From: Candidatus Cryptoclostridium obscurum
Lineage (GTDB): Bacteria > Bacillota > Dehalobacteriia > UBA7702
Direction of reading: 5' to 3'
Length of the DNA: 40,111 nt
NCBI GenBank assembly: GCA_904420535.1
Contig: CAJFVQ010000091.1
Location: 1-40,111, forward strand
A model generated the notes under the pieces. That model searched no databases. It saw only the letters and a program-made list of their open reading frames with translations, and was not told the DNA's origin. The position numbers and the translations under genes were made by a program. Below, in pieces: positions 24,949-32,130 of the stretch. Within the stretch, counting starts at the first letter, position 1, and every line of letters begins with the position of its first letter.

Positions 24949-25062
24949 TCCGTGCGGTTGACAGCGACCTCGCACCGTGGATGCTTCCTCCTTTCGGTAT
25001 CGAATCTCGTATCTCTGCATGCTGGTTTTTGCGTTCATCGGCAAAGAACTCAGGGAAAAAGA

Positions 25063-25090
25063 TTGTTTTTGGGACATGATATAGTATAAT
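25063..25090 (+). promoter_or_regulatory. Promoter of the DUF5714 gene
   Basis: TTGTTT (25063-25068), 16 bp, TATAAT (25085-25090), about 40 bp before the chosen ATG. Confidence 0.55.
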
Positions 25091-25129
25091 AATGTCCATA
25101 GGAAGGATTCGGCGAAAGGAGTGATGAAT

Positions 25130-25834
25130 ATGGGACAAAAGGAGGGGGCTTGTCTTATCTGTGGTGAGCCCATTGTGTATTACGAAACGAGCCGGGAGAT
25201 GAACTGTGAAATCTGCGGCAAATCTTTTGCTTCCAATGCCAGTTGCACGCAAGGGCATTTTGTCTGTGACCAATGCCACAGTCAACAAGGAATTGCGGCT
25301 ATGATGGAGCAATGTTTGACTTTTCAGGGGAAAAACCCCCTTGTGTTATTGCAATCCATGATGGAACATCCTTATATCCATATGCACGGACCGGAACACC
25401 ATATTTTGGTGGGAGCGGCATTGCTTACCGCTTACCGTAATTGTGGCGGGGAGGTCGATCTGGAGCAAGCGTTAAAAGAAATGATCAAACGGGGGAAAAA
25501 GGTACCTGGAGGCATCTGCGGCTTCTGGGGATGCTGTGGCGCAGCGGTCAGCAGCGGAATTTTTGTCAGCATTGTTACCGGATCGACGCCTTTATCCAAA
25601 GAACCTTGGGGGCTTTCCAACGAGATGACTTCCCGTTCTTTAAAGGCTATTAGCGGTTTGGGAGGGCCCCGTTGCTGCAAACGGAACAGCTTTACGGCAA
25701 TTAGAACAGCAGTAGCTTTTGTAAAGGAGCATTTTCAAATTTCCATGGAATTGCCGGAAAAAATCCTTTGTGATTTTTCTCATGATAATCATCAATGTAT
25801 TGGCAAACGATGCCCCTATCACAAAAGCGCTTAA
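25130..25834 (+). CDS. DUF5714 family Cys-rich protein
   Basis: About 234 residues. Three N-terminal CxxC pairs (CLICGEP, CEICGKS, CDQCHS) form a zinc-ribbon-like region over the first 55 residues. The main part has HMHGPEHHILVGAALLTAY, GGICGFWGCCGAA and LGGPRCCKRNS, and the end has CIGKRCPYH. This matches DUF5714 proteins of anaerobic bacteria and methanogens. The many Cys and His residues suggest metal or Fe-S binding, but no reaction is known to me. ATG 25130 is preferred (AGGAG 8 bp upstream) over the GTG at 25121 or ATG 25124. It stands alone with its own promoter and a terminator. Confidence 0.75.
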   Translation: MGQKEGACLICGEPIVYYETSREMNCEICGKSFASNASCTQGHFVCDQCHSQQGIAAMMEQCLTFQGKNPLVLLQSMMEHPYIHMHGPEHHILVGAALLTAYRNCGGEVDLEQALKEMIKRGKKVPGGICGFWGCCGAAVSSGIFVSIVTGSTPLSKEPWGLSNEMTSRSLKAISGLGGPRCCKRNSFTAIRTAVAFVKEHFQISMELPEKILCDFSHDNHQCIGKRCPYHKSA

Positions 25835-25846
25835 AAAATACGCGAG

Positions 25847-25885
25847 AAAGCCCGTGGCGTTTCAGTGATTGCCACGGGCTTTTTA
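25847..25885. terminator. Bidirectional terminator between DUF5714 and MATE genes
   Basis: A perfect 12-bp stem AAAGCCCGTGGC/GCCACGGGCTTT with a 12-nt loop and T-tract, between converging genes. Confidence 0.88.
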
Positions 25886-25890
25886 TTGCG

Positions 25891-27270
25891 TTAGAGTGAA
25901 TGTTCTATGTGTCTATACTTTTTCTTTAGCTCAGGAAGGACCGTCAATATCATGGTGAGGAAACAAGCGCCACCTCCAATGAGGTCGGAGATGGGTTCCG
26001 CCAAAAATATTCCATGAACTCCGATGCCATCGAACCGCGGCAAAATCACCATCAAAGGAATCACGATAAAAGCTTTTCGCAGCAGAGAGAAAAAAGTAGC
26101 TTGCTTCGCCTTGCCCAAGGCCAAAAAGGCCGTTTGCCCGGAGAATTGCAGTGCCATCATGCAGAAACAGAGGAAGAACATGCGCAATGATGGGACGGCA
26201 ATTTCCAGCAGAGCAGGATCACTGTTAAAAATTCGAATGAGGATTCGCGGGAAACATAGCAGAATTCCCCAAGCAATTACTGCGTAAGATACAAAAACGC
26301 CGATGAGGAAACGGATACCCCGACGCACTTCATCATAGGCTTTGGCACCGTAACGATAGCTTAAGGCGGGAATGGACCCGTTGCTCAATGATAATGCCGG
26401 CAAGGTTACGATATCACGGATGGTGTTGATGACCGTTATGGCGCAAACGTAAAGATCTCCGCCGTAGAACTGTAAGCTGCTGTTGGCCACTACCTGGACA
26501 GCGCTACCAGTGACGGACATGACAAAACTGGAAAGGCCGAGGGATACAATGGAAGTGATCCGTCTGAGTTTCACTTTCATCGCGCGAATTCTCAGTTTTA
26601 AAACAGCTTTGGGACCCGTCATAAATTTCATAACCCAAAGAGCAGAAATCCCTTGGGAAATTATGGTGGCAATGGCTGCGCCTTTGACGCCCATATCAAA
26701 AAGAAAAATAAATATGGGGTCTAAAATAATATTGGCTACAGCACCGATGGCAATGGTGATCATGCCGGTGCGTCCGAATCCTTGGCAGTTGATGAAATTG
26801 TTCATTCCCAAACCAACTACGGCAAAAAAAGTGCCCAAAAGATAGATGGAAAGATAGTCGTTGGCGTAGGGAAACGTTACGTCGCTGGCGCCGAAAACAT
26901 ATAGGATTGGCTGTCGAAAAGGATAGATTGTTGCCATTAAAACCGCAGAGGTGATCAATAGCATAACAAAAACATTGCCGATGATATTTTCCGCCTCTTC
27001 CTCGCGTCCCTCGCCCTGGCGCATAGCGCAAAGGGGGGTGCCGCCCATGCTGAATAGGTTGCCAAAAGCCGTTATGATGGCGATGATGGGAAAACAGATG
27101 CCGAGGCCTGTCAATGCGTCGGTTCCCACCTCGGGAATACGGGCAATATAAATACGATCTACAACATTATATAATAAATTTAAGATTTGGGCTGCCAAAA
27201 GCGGTAATGCCAAATCGATCATGTTTTTACGAATATCGCCATGGGCGAAATCCGTCCGATGGGGACTCAT
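25891..27270 (-). CDS. MATE family efflux transporter
   Basis: A 459-residue membrane protein with about 12 helices in two homologous halves. The opening DIRKNMIDLALPLLAAQILNLL, the segment NVVDRIYIARIPEVGTDALTGLG and the mid-protein GFGRTGMITIAIGAVANIILDPIFI pattern are typical of MATE transporters, which expel cationic drugs or metabolites in exchange for Na+ or H+. It lies 40 bp after the M29 aminopeptidase gene in the same direction and is probably co-transcribed with it and with the Crp/Fnr-like gene. That link could place it in a stress regulon. Substrate not predictable. Confidence 0.92.
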   Translation of the reverse strand: MSPHRTDFAHGDIRKNMIDLALPLLAAQILNLLYNVVDRIYIARIPEVGTDALTGLGICFPIIAIITAFGNLFSMGGTPLCAMRQGEGREEEAENIIGNVFVMLLITSAVLMATIYPFRQPILYVFGASDVTFPYANDYLSIYLLGTFFAVVGLGMNNFINCQGFGRTGMITIAIGAVANIILDPIFIFLFDMGVKGAAIATIISQGISALWVMKFMTGPKAVLKLRIRAMKVKLRRITSIVSLGLSSFVMSVTGSAVQVVANSSLQFYGGDLYVCAITVINTIRDIVTLPALSLSNGSIPALSYRYGAKAYDEVRRGIRFLIGVFVSYAVIAWGILLCFPRILIRIFNSDPALLEIAVPSLRMFFLCFCMMALQFSGQTAFLALGKAKQATFFSLLRKAFIVIPLMVILPRFDGIGVHGIFLAEPISDLIGGGACFLTMILTVLPELKKKYRHIEHSL

Positions 27271-27310
27271 GAAAAAGCCTTCTTTCTCATTATTTCATAT
27301 TACAGGATTA

Positions 27311-28540
27311 TTACAGGGCCCAGTTACCGTTGTGGAAAACGGTAACTTTTTTCCCCTCTCTAGTGTAACCGTCGACGGAAAGGTCACCGCTGCCGATCAT
27401 AAAGTCCACATGAATCAAGGAATCATTGATGCCCTTATTTGTGGCTTCTTCCCAGGTCATGGCTTCAAAACCATCCAATGCCATGGAAAAGCCTCTGCCC
27501 AAGGCCACATGACAGCTGGCATTTTCATCAAAAAGGGTCTCATAGAATAGGATTCCTGCATTAGATATAGGAGAGTCATAAGGAACCAGCGCCAGTTCCC
27601 CCAAATAGGCGGAACCTTCGTCAGTCTGGATCATATGTCCCAGTACATCTTCGCCTTTGCGGGCTTCCCATTCGACGGCTTTGCCCGCTTCAAAGGTAAT
27701 GGAGAAATCTTCAATGAGTTGTCCCTGATAGGAAAGGGGCTTTGTGGAGACTAGTTTTCCTTCGGCTTTGCCTTTCATGGGAGAAGTAAAGATTTCCTCT
27801 GTGGGCATATTGGGGTTATAATAGACGCCGTTGAGGGCGGTTTCCCCACCGCCAATCCAGCGAGCATGAGGAATCAGCCAGACCGTAAAATCGGTTCCGT
27901 TGGAGGATGTGTAATGGAGTCGATCAAAATCGTACTCTGTCAGAACTTTGCATTTTTCCTGAAAATTTCTGTTATGTTCTGCCCAGGCTTCTATGGGGTC
28001 GTTACTTTTATCAACGCGTACCGTTTGCAAGATTGCTTCCCAAAGTTGATCTTTGGCCTTGGCGCAGGTGAGACCGGGAAAAACTTTTTTTGCCCAGGCT
28101 TTGGACGGCGCCGCCACAATGGTCCATTGATGTCGGTTTTCCATAGCGTCACGGTATTTCTTCACAATTTTTCTTCTGGCGGCGTTTGATTTTTGCATTT
28201 TTTCTTGATCCACACCGTTGAGACCATCGGGATCATCCGATAAAATATGGATCATGGCGGGGAGTTCCTCCGCCATCATTTTATGCTTTTCCTCTTGCCA
28301 ATGGGGCATTTTGGAAAGCTGTTCCAATGTTTGATAGTTCTGGTGCAAACGGGTCACGTTCTGACTGCTCCATTGAACTTCGACCCATTTCGCTCCGACG
28401 CGATAAGCTTCTTCAGTAATGAGAGCGACAAATTCTTCCTGATCCACCGAGGCGTTGATGATAACGCCTTGGCCTTTTTGTACGTTGGCGCCGACTTTTA
28501 CGGTCAGTTCGGCGTACTTTTTTAATCGTTTTTTATCCAT
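27311..28540 (-). CDS. M29 family aminopeptidase (AmpS/PepS-like)
   Basis: A 409-residue cytoplasmic metallo-aminopeptidase. The opening KYAELTVKVGANVQKGQGVII is the M29 signature. Catalytic-region motifs include GEDVLGHMIQTDEGSAYLGELALVP (metal-binding Glu) and SLIHVDFMIGSGDLSVDG (metal-binding His and Asp near the C-terminus). M29 enzymes release N-terminal residues from peptides using two divalent ions, often cobalt or zinc. Length matches the family (about 410). The ATG has AAGGAGG upstream. It follows the Crp/Fnr-like gene by 14 bp and precedes the MATE gene by 40 bp, suggesting an operon. A role in peptide turnover is the default reading. Confidence 0.93.
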   Translation of the reverse strand: MDKKRLKKYAELTVKVGANVQKGQGVIINASVDQEEFVALITEEAYRVGAKWVEVQWSSQNVTRLHQNYQTLEQLSKMPHWQEEKHKMMAEELPAMIHILSDDPDGLNGVDQEKMQKSNAARRKIVKKYRDAMENRHQWTIVAAPSKAWAKKVFPGLTCAKAKDQLWEAILQTVRVDKSNDPIEAWAEHNRNFQEKCKVLTEYDFDRLHYTSSNGTDFTVWLIPHARWIGGGETALNGVYYNPNMPTEEIFTSPMKGKAEGKLVSTKPLSYQGQLIEDFSITFEAGKAVEWEARKGEDVLGHMIQTDEGSAYLGELALVPYDSPISNAGILFYETLFDENASCHVALGRGFSMALDGFEAMTWEEATNKGINDSLIHVDFMIGSGDLSVDGYTREGKKVTVFHNGNWAL

Positions 28541-28554
28541 AAGTTCCTCCTTTT

Positions 28555-29247
28555 TCAGTTGGCGTAACGCCGCAGCGCTTCTCTATCCAATAAGCGAAAG
28601 GTGCGGCGGTGAAAATCGATGATTCTTTCTTCTTTCATGCGGGTCATTTCTCGGGAAAGGGAAGGGCGCTGCACGTCAAAATACTCCGCCAATGCTTCGC
28701 GGTTTAGAGGGATCTCGAAGAGGTCCGCATCTTGATTTTTCGCCGATTCCTCTAAGAGGAAACGAGCAATTTTTTTCCGTAAACTTTTGGTGGTAAGGTA
28801 TTCGATCTTTTTATCCAGCAGCGCCGCCTGATTGGCCAAAAGCGCCAGCATATTTTGGATCAGGCGTTGATGGGTCGGGCAGACGTTACTGCAGGGTCTG
28901 TAAAATAAGTCCTTGCCGATATACATCACGCGGCACTCTTCTACAGCTTCGACGGTAAAGGGACTGCGGTTGTCATTGCCAAAAATTGCCAACTGCCCAT
29001 AAAGGTCTCTGGGAGAAAGAATTCCGACCAAACTGCGGTTGCCATCAAAATCATTTTTATATAATTCTGCGCTTCCTTCTAAAAAAATAAGTAACTCTTT
29101 TTGAGGTTCGCCTTGCTCCAAAATGATCTCTTTGGCGGAGAAGGACCGTATCAGCGGTTTTGAGCATTCTAGAAAGCGTAGGATTTGTTCGTTATCCATG
29201 GAAAGAAAAAGCTTGCTGCCCTCGATTTCTTCTTTGATCGCTGTCAT
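28555..29247 (-). CDS. Crp/Fnr family regulator, probable HcpR-type
   Basis: About 230 residues: an N-terminal cyclic-nucleotide-binding-like beta barrel (ILRFLECSKPLIRSFSAKEII to PRDLYGQLAIFG) and a C-terminal winged helix (LNREALAEYFDVQRPSLSREMTRM, about residues 177-200). I start at ATG 29247 because GAAGGAGG lies just before it; the 42-residue extension in the ORF track crosses the ribosome site. It is divergent from hcp, the classic position of HcpR, which senses NO or nitrosative stress and activates hcp. A palindrome of the right kind lies in the shared promoter. There is no N-terminal FNR-type Cys cluster, so it is unlikely to be an oxygen-sensing FNR. Confidence 0.85.
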   Translation of the reverse strand: MTAIKEEIEGSKLFLSMDNEQILRFLECSKPLIRSFSAKEIILEQGEPQKELLIFLEGSAELYKNDFDGNRSLVGILSPRDLYGQLAIFGNDNRSPFTVEAVEECRVMYIGKDLFYRPCSNVCPTHQRLIQNMLALLANQAALLDKKIEYLTTKSLRKKIARFLLEESAKNQDADLFEIPLNREALAEYFDVQRPSLSREMTRMKEERIIDFHRRTFRLLDREALRRYAN

Positions 29248-29296
29248 AATGCCTCCTTCAACATAATCTTTTGGTATTGTGCCTTTTTTGAAATAA

Positions 29297-29340
29297 ATGT
29301 AACCTATGTTACATCTTTTTTCATGCTTCCATCTTATACT
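29297..29340 (+). promoter_or_regulatory. HcpR/Crp-type operator and hcp promoter
   Basis: Perfect inverted repeat ATGTAAC-CTAT-GTTACAT (29297-29314). A -10 box TATACT (29335-29340) follows with no -35 box at normal spacing. The predicted start near 29347 puts the repeat centre at about -41.5, the class II activator position. Confidence 0.78.
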
Positions 29341-29392
29341 AACCATAATGAATCTGTCAATACTGGAATTCAAAGGATAGGAGTGAGAGAAA

Positions 29393-30937
29393 ATGTTTTG
29401 TTATCAATGCGAACAAACAGCCAAAGGCCAATGCTGTACCGTGAATGGCGTTTGCGGAAAATCCGCTGCCACCGCTTCCCTTCAGGATGAATTGGTAAGT
29501 GCAATCATAACGCTTTGCCATAGTGGAAAACAATTATCCGAAAATAATATCGATGGCGTCATCGAAGGGCTTTTTATGACCTTAACCAATGTAAACTTCA
29601 GCGATGACGTGCTGAAAGCCAAAACCGCCGAGATCAGAGCACTTTATCCCTCGGAAGTATCTGTTTATGAGCCTGCCTCCCTATGGGAACAGGATGAGGA
29701 TATTCGTTCCTTGAGTTCCACTTTGCTCTTTGGGGTGAAAGGCGTCGCCGCCTATACCCACCATTGCCATGTTCTGGGCTATCGGGAGGAATCTTTGAAC
29801 CGAGGCATTGTAAACCTGATGGCCGCCTTGGCCGAAGAGCATTCCGTGGAGGAATGGCTTGGGTTGCTAATGGAATGTGGGCGGTTGAACTATACCGCCA
29901 TGGAATTACTGGACAAGGCCAATACGGAAACATACGGTGTGCCCAGTCCTCAGCAGGTGACTTTCACTGTGGAGCCGGGGCCTTTCATTGTGATCAGCGG
30001 TCATGATCTTCACGATTTGGCCATGCTTTTGGAACAGACAGAAGGCAGCGGCGTAAATATCTATACCCATGGGGAAATGCTTCCTGCCCATGCTTATCCC
30101 CAATTCCAAAAGTATTCCCATCTCAAAGGGAACATTGGTACAGCCTGGTGCAATCAACAGAAGGAATTTGACGAACTTCCCGCTCCAATTCTCTTTACCA
30201 CGAATTGCATTATGAAGCCCAAAGCCAGCTACCAAGATCGGGTTTATACGACTTCGGTGGTGTCCTTCCCCAACACCAAGCATATCGACGCCGACACCCA
30301 TGGGCATAAAGACTTTTCCTCAATAATACAACAAGCCAAAGCTTTGGGGGGCTATTCGGAAGCCAAAACTTTTTACGGCATGAATGGCGGTGATACCACC
30401 ATGACCGGCTTTGGCCATGGCGCGATCCTCGCCGCCGCCGGCGAAGTGGTGCAGGCCGTCAAAGACGGCGCGATCAAGCACTTTTTCTTGGTGGGAGGCT
30501 GCGACGGAAACCGCAGTTCCCGTAGTTACTATCGTGATTTCGTAAAGGCTGCACCCGCCGATGCATTGATCCTTACGCTGGCCTGCGGCAAATACCGTTT
30601 TAATGATTTGGATTTGGGCAAGATTGGCAATTTCCCCCGGCTGATGGATATGGGCCAGTGCAATGACGCTTACGGCGCCATCAAAGTTGCTTTAGCTTTG
30701 GCCGAAGCCTTCCAATGCAGCGTCAATGATTTGCCGTTGACCCTGGTGCTTTCCTGGTATGAACAGAAAGCCGTCAGCATTGTTTTGACCCTTCTTTCTC
30801 TGGGAGTGAAAAATATTTACGTGGGGCCTACGATTCCTGCATTTTTCTCCAAAACCGTTCTCAATGTTTTGGTAGAAAAATTTGGCGTTACGCCTATTTC
30901 TGATCCGGAATCGGATCTAAAAGTCATGTTGGGATAA
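29393..30937 (+). CDS. hcp: Hybrid cluster protein (hydroxylamine reductase / NO-stress protein)
   Basis: A 514-residue iron-sulfur protein. The N-terminal cluster ligands are MFCYQCEQTAKGQCC and GVCGKS (C-x2-C-x7-C-x5-C type, if Cys14 is used). The hybrid cluster ligands are all visible in order: His in ISGHDLHDL, Glu in THGEMLPA, Cys in TTNCIMKP, VGGCDGNRSS, LACGKYRF and MGQCNDAYG, then Glu and Lys in SWYEQKAV. Hcp reduces NO or hydroxylamine and helps anaerobes survive nitrosative stress. The ATG follows AGGAGTGAG. It has a Crp-type operator at -41.5 and precedes a MetE-like gene, probably in one transcript. Confidence 0.96.
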   Translation: MFCYQCEQTAKGQCCTVNGVCGKSAATASLQDELVSAIITLCHSGKQLSENNIDGVIEGLFMTLTNVNFSDDVLKAKTAEIRALYPSEVSVYEPASLWEQDEDIRSLSSTLLFGVKGVAAYTHHCHVLGYREESLNRGIVNLMAALAEEHSVEEWLGLLMECGRLNYTAMELLDKANTETYGVPSPQQVTFTVEPGPFIVISGHDLHDLAMLLEQTEGSGVNIYTHGEMLPAHAYPQFQKYSHLKGNIGTAWCNQQKEFDELPAPILFTTNCIMKPKASYQDRVYTTSVVSFPNTKHIDADTHGHKDFSSIIQQAKALGGYSEAKTFYGMNGGDTTMTGFGHGAILAAAGEVVQAVKDGAIKHFFLVGGCDGNRSSRSYYRDFVKAAPADALILTLACGKYRFNDLDLGKIGNFPRLMDMGQCNDAYGAIKVALALAEAFQCSVNDLPLTLVLSWYEQKAVSIVLTLLSLGVKNIYVGPTIPAFFSKTVLNVLVEKFGVTPISDPESDLKVMLG

Positions 30938-30982
30938 TTCTCCAATTTTTTGTGAGAAAAATCTGGAAGGGAGCCTTGCTTT

Positions 30983-32017
30983 ATGAAATATCGTTTACCT
31001 GGTAAATGCCTTACCACAGCCATGGCGATTATGCCTCATACCGATTTGGAAGCGGCCATGGACATAGCTCTTTCTATGGATGTGCCCTTTTGGCCCCAGT
31101 TGCCTAAAATGAGATATCATGAGGATATGTATGCACAGTCCAGCGAAAAATTTCCGGGACTTACCATTCATACGGAGGAAGAGCGCATCACGTTCCAGCG
31201 AGATCAATTTTACGAAGAACTGCCAAGGCACTTTGAGCAGTGTGAATCTCCCGGATATTATGAGCTATCGGAAGAATATTCCATTGCCTTCCAAGATTTT
31301 ATGTCTCGTGATCTCAGTGGATTTCAGTGCATTCGCGGACAAAGTGTTGGCCCTGTAAGTTTCGGTTTCAAAATTACCGACGAAGATCGCCGCCCCATTA
31401 TCTATGACGATGAGATCCGTCCCTTCATGTTTGAATTTATGGCCAACAAAGCCAACGCCCAGTATCGGCAGTTGAAAAAGAAAAACGATACTGCCCTGGT
31501 TTGGATGGATGAACCGGGATTGCAAATGCTCTTTGCATCTTTTACCGGTTATACCGCTTCGGCAGCGGCACGCGATTATGCGGATTATATGGAATTGTTG
31601 GAAGGCCCGCGGGGCATTCATCTTTGCGGGAATCCTGATTGGTCATTTCTGCTCCGAGACGTCGCTCCCGATGTTCTTTCCATGGATAGTTACAGTGTGG
31701 GACATGTTTTCACCCGTTACAAAGAGGAGGTTGTGGATTTCCTCAAAAGTGGTTCCATCATCGCCTGGGGCATTACTCCCACCCTTACCGAGGAATTGAG
31801 TGCGGAGACTTTTTCCTCTTTGGTGGCTCGGCTGGAGGAAATGTTTGATTATATTGCAGCTTGTGGTATTGACAAGGATGAATTGCTGGATCGTTCTTGG
31901 CTGGCGCCGTCCCGTTGCTGTTTGGTGAATCCTGACCGCACTCGTTCCGTGGAGCAGAGTTTTCAGTTGCTTCGGGAAATTGCAGAATATTTCAAAACGA
32001 AGTATCACCTTGATTAA
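30983..32017 (+). CDS. Short MetE-core/UroD-like methyltransferase
   Basis: A 344-residue protein of the MetE/UroD superfamily. Motifs match the catalytic half of cobalamin-independent methionine synthase: GPVSFGF (compare GPVT), VWMDEPGLQM (compare the DEP motif) and zinc-ligand candidates HLCG (His213, Cys215) with a late Cys pair in APSRCC (Cys312/313). It lacks the N-terminal half of full MetE (about 750 residues), as do archaeal and other core-MetE proteins that take methyl groups from corrinoids. Lying 45 bp after hcp in the same direction, with GAAGGGAG before ATG, it is probably co-expressed. Methyl donor and acceptor are not known; a methylcobamide or homocysteine role is inferred. 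Confidence 0.72.
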   Translation: MKYRLPGKCLTTAMAIMPHTDLEAAMDIALSMDVPFWPQLPKMRYHEDMYAQSSEKFPGLTIHTEEERITFQRDQFYEELPRHFEQCESPGYYELSEEYSIAFQDFMSRDLSGFQCIRGQSVGPVSFGFKITDEDRRPIIYDDEIRPFMFEFMANKANAQYRQLKKKNDTALVWMDEPGLQMLFASFTGYTASAAARDYADYMELLEGPRGIHLCGNPDWSFLLRDVAPDVLSMDSYSVGHVFTRYKEEVVDFLKSGSIIAWGITPTLTEELSAETFSSLVARLEEMFDYIAACGIDKDELLDRSWLAPSRCCLVNPDRTRSVEQSFQLLREIAEYFKTKYHLD

Positions 32018-32027
32018 ATTAAAAAGA

Positions 32028-32069
32028 GACAAGACCTCCCGAAAATTCCGGGAGGTCTTGTCGTTTGAT
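32028..32069. terminator. Bidirectional terminator between the MetE-like gene and mttB
   Basis: A perfect 14-bp stem GACAAGACCTCCCG and complement with a 7-nt loop, T-rich on the right and with AAAAA before it, between converging genes. Confidence 0.85.
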
Positions 32070-32130
32070 TTAAGAAACAATATAGAGGAGTTAAGATTCC
32101 TTATAATGAAATTTGTATTTGTGAATATTG

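Noticed and set aside
24631-25312. Minus-strand ORFs of 180 and 151 residues between the exporter and DUF5714 genes
   Set aside because: They are mostly antisense to the well-supported exporter and DUF5714 genes and have no recognisable domain or RBS.
29248-29373. 42-residue extension of the Crp/Fnr-like protein
   Set aside because: It crosses the GAAGGAGG site directly upstream of ATG 29247 and is not part of the family fold.
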